Source: Lingula anatina
Taxonomy: Eukaryota; Brachiopoda; Lingulata; Lingulida; Lingulidae
Assembly: GCF_001039355.2 (NCBI RefSeq)
Contig: NW_019774003.1
Location: 30,374 to 94,373 of the forward strand
Length of the DNA: 64,000 bases
Reading direction: 5' to 3'
The notes below the pieces were generated by a model. It was given only the letters and a program-made list of their open reading frames with translations. It ran no database searches and was not told where the DNA came from. Each line of letters begins with the position of its first letter. Within the stretch, counting starts at the first letter, position 1. Below, in pieces: positions 58,193-64,000 of the stretch. Position numbers and translations under genes: made by a program.

Positions 58193-59235
58193 AAATAGAT
58201 TTTGGATATTCTCTTGACCTTACCTAGGGGCTGGTGGTGCAGATACTGTGGTAACCAGTCTCCATCGATGTCCACCATGTTAACATTCACTGGGATTAAA
58301 TGGAGAATCCTCCTGGCTATGAACGGCCACCATCTGTAACTGCCGTTCACCAAATTTCAAGTTGGCTAAGTACGAGATTGAAGAGATCAGTTACAGTGGA
58401 CTCCATCTTGATGCAGAAGATGCAGCCTCATTATGATACCTCTAAGTTGAGGGTTCAAGTTATAAAAAATAAACTTGGACATTCTCAAACAAAAAAATGT
58501 GTGACCTTTCCGAGCCACTGCATTTATCACTTGCATCTAAAAACATTTGTGGTTCACTGTTATATATGTACAGTACTCATCCAAAAACCCAGGACTGTCC
58601 TTCCTACAACAGCACCTTCGAAATAATAATAAATACCAAACTGTTCTACAAATAATGCAGCATGTCAGAGTAAAATCTCTAAATAGAACTGCCACATATT
58701 TTACATAATGACAAAATTACCTTGCTTGGAATAATAATAATGTGAGATATAATAAATCATGTGAATTAAAAGTGAAAATCTTATATCCCGTTCACACTAC
58801 AATCTGAAATATCCTAATATTTGCAATGCAAATTACGGGTGAAAAATCTGATTCGGTTGTCTGGCCACACACAGCAAAGGGAAACTGAATTGTGCACTGA
58901 AAATCCAGATAGAGGTTCCGGTTTGAAGAATCGCGCTTGCGCAGAATCTATGAAAATCTTGGGCTATGTCATTGTAGACATGCTGATTCCTCTTCTTTGT
59001 TAGGCTTTTTTGGTGCTTATCCTACCTCCATATGTCAATCAAACAAGAAATTTCTTTGTGGGTCCACTGACCTGGCATGTTGCTTTACTTTCCCGCGAGA
59101 TTTGCTGGCGCATTCTCGATCAGCCTAAGCTGACCAGCCAAGGAATCAATACACGGTACTCATCACTAGAAATACTCCTTCCCAGCATCTACCCTTGACC
59201 AGGTCGTACCCCTCCTGGCCAGCAACATGGTGTTC
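58193..59235. other. spacer between element fragments
   Basis: The first 250 bp or so may be decayed pol sequence. The rest has short open frames without recognisable domains (for example 58300-58626, plus). No gene can be supported. Confidence 0.45.
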
Positions 59236-60965
59236 TTACTCAACATTGGGCCCCAGCCGGTCTAAATACAACCGACGCCCATTCTCCACAGTGATCTTGA
59301 GGATGTCTTCCCAGTCACACCCACGAATTCTTGCCACGACTTCTGCTACTTTCCCCAGGAAAGCTGGAGTTGACTTATTCCTTGTTGGAAATCCGAAGTA
59401 GGGAGCATCAGTTTCCAGCAATAACCTTTGAGCAGGCATCCACTGTAACATCTCCATTGCTCTCCTACCCCTAGACGTATCCATATACCTCCTAAAGATA
59501 GCAGTAGCTCCAAATTCGGTATTGGAAAAATATTGTACTCACTTCTCTGCCATCCTCCTGGACCCTGTGAAACATTGACAGTGAATTAATTGATCACTTT
59601 TCCCATTCTCAGCCAATCAGGGAATGTTTAAAACATGTCCCCAAACCAGGTTAGTAGCTGAGTCATCCTTGGGCCCTCGACAGTGGAGCACTAGTACCTG
59701 GTCTTCTCTTAGCAACGTAAGAGTTCTTTCCAGCACTTCACACTGCGCTTCCCACTGCCACGATGAGGTGGTGAAATCCACACCAATCTCACCCAGAACA
59801 GACACTTCCGGGTTGCTGGCTGCCTGTTCAAACTTTGCCCAACCCTCTGGGTCAAACTCATGTCCGGGGTGCCAACCCACCAACACCACGGCTTCCTCTG
59901 CCTTCAGAGAAGCCACCTCCTCAGCACTTGGATATGTTGCTGGGTCACAGAATATAACAGTAGCCCCGGGAACTGTTATTTCCTTGTCATCCACCTGTCT
60001 GGCCTCGATGACATCCTTCAACCCAGCTGTTGCTGATAATTCCAAGTGCTGGCACACACGATCCACATGACAATGACTGTCATATCCTACTGGAGGCTTA
60101 GGAATAGCCAGCTCTTTATCCTCTTTGTTGGAACATGTGCTCCTATACGCCTCCTCTGACGGCCATAACCGACGGCTATCAAGCTCAGCAAGGGTTTTCA
60201 CAACAGCAGGGATCCAATTCTGAGGGCATACTCGCCTGATAACCCCAGGCCTTGGATAAATAAGTTTATCCACACCCTCCTTTCTACTCGGAGGAATCTC
60301 CTGATCCCTCTGCTCCAAAAAATCACAGGCCAGGCATAACCTGTCCAACTTTGCCTGCATCCCAAACAGCCAAGTTGCGAGAAGGTGAAGAGCTCCAAAT
60401 CTTCTTATTTTCATTCCCTTGCTGTCAAACATCGGATGAAACACAGGAGGGATGTGTTTAGTCCATGCATGTTTCTCCGTTAAAACGCTATTACATCCAA
60501 ACATTGGACACATGTTAGGACTCGGCGCACTAGGTCCTGCGCCCACGGCACTGGCAACTCCCCCTTGACTGGAGCAACCACTCTGCCTTTGTCTCTTAGC
60601 GTGGGCCCATGTACCCAGCTCCTCGAGACCACTCTTTGAAGGTTTAGTTCCAACCTTGCTCGATGAACTTCCCTTGGAGTCATCCCGTCTGCTCGATGAA
60701 CTCCCCCTGGAGTCATCCCGTCTCGCCTTGGACACATCTTTACGATCCTTGGCCGCTTTCCTTGAAAGTGGGCAATCCCTGACTATGTGCCCCAGTTCAG
60801 AACATCTGAAACACCAATCTTCCTCAGACAGAGTTGGACACTTTCGAGCCACATGCCCCACTTTTTTGCACCTGAAACACCTTTTCTCCTCATCCTTCTT
60901 GGGAACTTTAGAAGGTACCTTAGGAGGTGCTTCATGCCTTGTTGATTCCTTGGTTTTTAAACAAA
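59236..60965 (-). pseudogene. zinc-knuckle / C2H2 / TatD-type nuclease fusion ORF, interrupted
   Basis: Read from 60965 down, the frame contains two CCHC zinc knuckles (CFRCKKVGHVARKC and CFRCSELGHIVRDC), a Ser/Arg/Lys-rich linker, a C2H2-like finger (CPMFGC...HAWTKH), a conserved helical region of about 110 residues, and a TatD hydrolase domain: YDSHCHVDR (HxH metal ligands, near residue 263 of the 414-codon frame), LGEIGVDF (Glu ligand) and VLHCRG (His ligand). The frame ends in TGA at 59617. The rest of TatD lies just downstream in broken frames: a CFTG block, an FGATAIFRR strand, and LLLETDAPYF (Asp ligand) in the 82-codon frame 59484-59236. Zinc knuckles are usual in retroelement gag proteins, whereas TatD is a 3'-5' DNA nuclease. 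The fusion suggests an element-borne or domesticated nuclease, here disabled by stops and indels. Confidence 0.75.
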
Positions 60966-61560
60966 CCCTGCCCGACTCTTAGGCCGTGGTTGGTAAGAGC
61001 CCTCAGTCTTAGCTGACTTTTCTTGACTCTGTAACGCTACCAAACCACCCGGACTTGGTTTCTTAACAGCCTCCACGTACGTTAGCTTTTCCCGCAAGTC
61101 CATCTCATTACCCCAGCTGGTAAGGGTAGCCCTCGGTGACCTCCTCACTGGACTTGAAGGTGTATCCACCTCCATTGACTCAGTAGGAGTCCTCAGTATA
61201 CTGTCTGATACTGACCCCGGCTCCTCACTCTCCTCTCGCACTGCTGCCTCCAGACTTCCTCTAACCACAGTGCTCGGAGTCACTATATTCACCCTGTGCT
61301 CCAAAGTAGGGTCCTCTTGAAGTCTGACATCTCGATATGTGGCTTGCCACGCCTCTCAAGTACCCTTCCCTTTTCTGGGAGTGGCAACCCTGGCAACATG
61401 CTCACATACCCAACTGCACGATTGAAAACCCACAGACAACAGGCCCTTAGCACAATCTTTGCGCCAAGCCTACGCATCTCTCTCCCTTGAGAGTGCCACC
61501 TGCTTCAGCAACAGTGCCTTAGCATCCCCCTGCAAGGCCATTGGTCGGCTTCTAACAATA
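60957..61560 (-). pseudogene. upstream part of the zinc-knuckle/TatD element ORF, frameshifted
   Basis: A 115-codon open frame (61304-60957) rich in Ser, Pro and Glu (EESEEPGSVSDS, PSSPVRRSPRATL) ends just where the zinc-knuckle frame begins, shifted by one base. It extends upstream to about 61360 (EAWQATYRDVRLQEDP) and, through stops, to about 61550 (LQGDAKALLLKQVALSRERD). It is probably the N-terminal, gag-like part of the same coding sequence. No domain is recognised; the linkage is inferred from strand, order and abutting frames. Confidence 0.5.
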
Positions 61561-62490
61561 CTGGATTGAATAATATTGATGGGCTTACCACTACATGTTT
61601 TGTTGAACAAATTGTAAGTTCAAAATTTATATTTCTTAAAATAACTGCATGATCATGCATGTTCTGTAACTACTTGACTAACTTTGATGCATTGATTTCC
61701 TCAAACATGTCATCTGACATTGACTACTTTGGCACAGTTGTCCATTTACATTTCTTAACATTAACTTTTTTACATCAGGTGTATACATTGGGTGTAATGT
61801 CAATGTCACGAGTCATAATCATTGAAAACTTGTTCAAAATACAAAACTAATGCAATGAATCATCAACTTCTAAAAGAGCAATGAGGTGTGACATGAGCAT
61901 TAATATCTTTAAGTGTTAAAAGAAACTGTGCAGAAGGTTTCCTCGTTGAAGTGGTTGAACAGCTTTAAATTAAGAGAAACCAAAGCCAATCATAATTAAC
62001 ATAACATCATATGTCGTCAGTATTTAACAATGAACATCACATGCTCAGCAAAGTAACTCACACATAAGTCTCAAGTACCTAATTATCTGTTATGTATACT
62101 ATACACCATGCATGACCTACTGAGTATGACTGGGATAGACCCACAGATCCATTTGGCACATGTTTGTTCATGAAAATGAGGGGTCACCCTCCGATATGAA
62201 GCACTTGGGCGTGATGTGTCCTGGTACGTTGCTGCAAATGCTTACACTCAGGAACTGGTGCTCATGCTCCAAGTGCAGTTTCACACTGTGGTTAGAGTTT
62301 TTCACAGGTGGTAGCAGGTACACGATATCGAAGGTTGCCTGATAAGGGTATTATCTATCTTCCTTGGGGATAACCAGACTGTAATCCGCCAGTTTGTCAA
62401 AAATTGTTGGAGGTGTATTGTACGCTTTACCTGGGAAACACTATTCCACAATAGTTTCACATGTCTTTTTCGTGACGATGAAGATCACCT
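61561..62490. other. spacer, no gene recognised
   Basis: AT-rich and lacking long open frames. It separates the gag-like ORF from the TatD element. I found no inverted or direct terminal repeats here. Confidence 0.45.
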
Positions 62491-62880
62491 TTATGCTTGA
62501 ACATTTTGTCGCCTTTTGGGCTGGCTGAGAGGCAGGTATGGCATAAATGTGCAAAACGACAGTTCTTCATGCCACATCCGTCTGCCGTAGAAATTCAAGC
62601 GAACAGGACAGTCTAAGATGGAGTCTATTTCATTCTGTCTTGGCTGTCTTGTGCTCCTTTGATGTTGTGTAGGGGCTTGTCTGGGCATAAAAAGTAGCTG
62701 CATCAGGAAGACGTTGTCTGTCCCCCACTGGAAACCCTGAACTGCCTGGAGCTTCCGATACTCTGCATCATATATGAGCAGGGACGTCCAAGTAAAAGTC
62801 TGGGCCATACACGCTATTTTCATGACATATCCAATGTAGCTACTGTGTTTCTGACGGGGGTCTCTTGTTGAGATGGACAT
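62491..62880 (-). CDS. retroelement gag-like ORF fragment, 129 aa
   Basis: The open frame resembles the core of gag-like proteins common in invertebrate retroelements: helices with IGYVMKIACMAQTFTW, LLIYDAEYRKLQA and FQWGTDNVFLMQLLF match the pattern Y-x-I-x-A-x-F-x-W / YD-x-x-[FY]R / W-x-x-x-LWL. There is no zinc knuckle in this frame; the tail is Arg/Gln-rich. It lies about 80 bp downstream of the YqaJ-like ORF on the same strand. The gag assignment rests on pattern only. Confidence 0.45.
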   Translation of the reverse strand: MSISTRDPRQKHSSYIGYVMKIACMAQTFTWTSLLIYDAEYRKLQAVQGFQWGTDNVFLMQLLFMPRQAPTQHQRSTRQPRQNEIDSILDCPVRLNFYGRRMWHEELSFCTFMPYLPLSQPKRRQNVQA

Positions 62881-62958
62881 GTTCTCTTAATGACACTGAA
62901 AGTAACATATAAAAAGTTAAAATAACTGCACTTGGACCAAATCTCGTATATAGTTCAA

Positions 62959-64000
62959 TCAAATATAGTTCTTAGAAACTTTCTTTACTTTGACACACTT
63001 TAAGTGGAGCCACTCAATCTCACAATTGTCACTGTCAAAGGCAATCGTGTCATCCAACTCCTCTGGTCCATTGCAAACACAAAATGACTGTGTTGAAGCT
63101 GTTTCTATAATCTTAGGTGAGGAGTAATATTTACACAGCAATTCAGGGATTACTGCACTGGTGAAAAACTCCCTCGCCTTGCATACCATATTACTCCACA
63201 TCAAACAGTTCCTTGTAATTCTTTCAATATGAATGTCTCCCTCTGTCCATACCACAAAATCGCAAAACTCAACACCACACACGTGTAGCTGTGTTTGGAC
63301 CTGGAACATATACTGGTGGTGGTGGTGTGTGAGATGTAGCCTTCCTCCACTGAGGTCTAGGCATGAATTTGGAGTCTTGGCATATTTTTCAATGCTGTCA
63401 TGTCTTGCACAGAAAGGGCACTTGATTTCCAGAACACCAGCACCACAGCTATCACACGATGTCTGTCCATCAGGAGATGCACCAATAAACGGGTTATTGG
63501 TATCAATTACGAAACCCTAATGATATAAAACAAAATTCTCATGACTTTCCTCCAATAATTTCAAGTACTCTGTTCTAACCTGCTTCTCGTTGTGCATCCC
63601 GTCTTGTAGCTGCCGATGTGAAAGATGAAGACTGAGGATAGCAGATGTTCTGAATGAGTGACCAGGACGGGAATCTGGGTTTGAGTGACACACCTGTCTC
63701 ATTCTTGAGGCTGTTATTCTGCCAGCTCTAAAGTTGTGCCATAGTTTGCTGTCAGCTTGATCCTTGGTAGCCTGCTCCACAGCACTGACTTCAGCCAGTG
63801 TGACAGAGATATCTGTAGTCTGACATTTGTCCAACAGATCTGGAAATGAGATATCACCAAAGTCCTTGTTATAGAGTTCAGTCTGTTAAGCTGGGAACTG
63901 TTCTCTCAGAGTCGTTGGGATGAAGTCAGTGCTGTGTCCAGGAACAATGCGTAAGATGGCAGCTTTTGAATTGATGGTTTTCAGTTTGGAAAAAAGGTCC
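62959..64000 (-). pseudogene. YqaJ-type nuclease with C-terminal zinc-binding (PHD-like) domain, two in-frame stops, cut by the right edge
   Basis: A single minus-strand frame from the window edge to 62959 encodes KAAILRIVPGHSTDFIP, then a YqaJ/lambda-exonuclease-like core: LWHNFRAGRITASRM, GASPDG (catalytic Asp), VLEIKCP (catalytic Glu and Lys) and FQVQTQLHVCGVEFCDF. A Cys/His-rich end (CVCNGPEELDD...CEIEWLHLKCVKVKKV) follows and looks like a degenerate PHD finger. Two in-frame stops interrupt it: TAG at 63517-63519, and TAA near 63889 after REQFPA. This layout is widespread in cnidarian, mollusc and echinoderm genomes, probably spread by mobile elements. The 5' part lies outside the window. 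The catalytic residues remain, but the stops make it a probable pseudogene unless they are assembly errors. Confidence 0.75.

Overview
This is a window of animal nuclear genome. The genes are split by GT-AG introns, the gene set is metazoan (PLD6/zucchini, TVP23, DXO, STK19, ependymin-related protein), the DNA is AT-rich, and there are many microsatellites and decayed DNA transposons and retroelements. The gene complement and the YqaJ, TatD and piggyBac element ORFs fit an invertebrate bilaterian (for example a mollusc, annelid, brachiopod or non-vertebrate deuterostome). The phylum cannot be fixed from the sequence alone. There is no bacterial or organellar DNA, and I found no CRISPR array and no convincing tRNA or rRNA. 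I assembled exon-intron models by hand from splice sites and reading phase. All six full models close without a frame error.

Layout. 1-4.6 kb: mostly non-coding, with two weak minus-strand exons (perhaps one secreted, astacin-like gene) and a 121-bp MITE. 4.6-11.6 kb: a seven-exon plus-strand gene for a secreted, divergent CAP-superfamily protein of 222 aa. 11.6-20.5 kb: gene-poor, with a 262-bp palindromic MITE whose relative lies in an intron of the CAP gene. 20.6-31.3 kb: a three-exon minus-strand gene for an unrecognised 186-aa protein with an acidic tail; its long introns hold a Tc1/mariner relic, a 163-bp foldback and several microsatellites. 31.3-35.3 kb: nothing recognisable.

35.3-56.1 kb is a compact housekeeping block. 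TVP23 (minus; Golgi membrane protein) is divergent from PLD6 (plus; mitochondrial piRNA-biogenesis enzyme). An ependymin-related secreted protein follows (plus). Then STK19 (minus; transcription-coupled repair factor) lies head-to-head with DXO (plus; RNA decapping/quality-control exonuclease). The DXO-STK19 head-to-head pair is the same arrangement as in the human MHC class III region, so it looks like a very old shared-promoter pair. A 3.3-kb element with perfect 18-bp terminal inverted repeats fills most of TVP23 intron 4.

56.6-64 kb is a graveyard of mobile-element ORFs, all on the minus strand: a piggyBac transposase fragment, a Ty3/gypsy integrase fragment, a broken zinc-knuckle/TatD-nuclease fusion, a gag-like ORF, and a YqaJ-type nuclease ORF that runs off the right edge. 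All but the short gag-like ORF show stops, frameshifts or clear truncation. The most unusual items are the zinc-knuckle/TatD fusion, the divergent CAP protein with a possible amidation signal at its C-terminus, the 3.3-kb inverted-repeat element with promoter-like ends, and the conserved STK19-DXO promoter.
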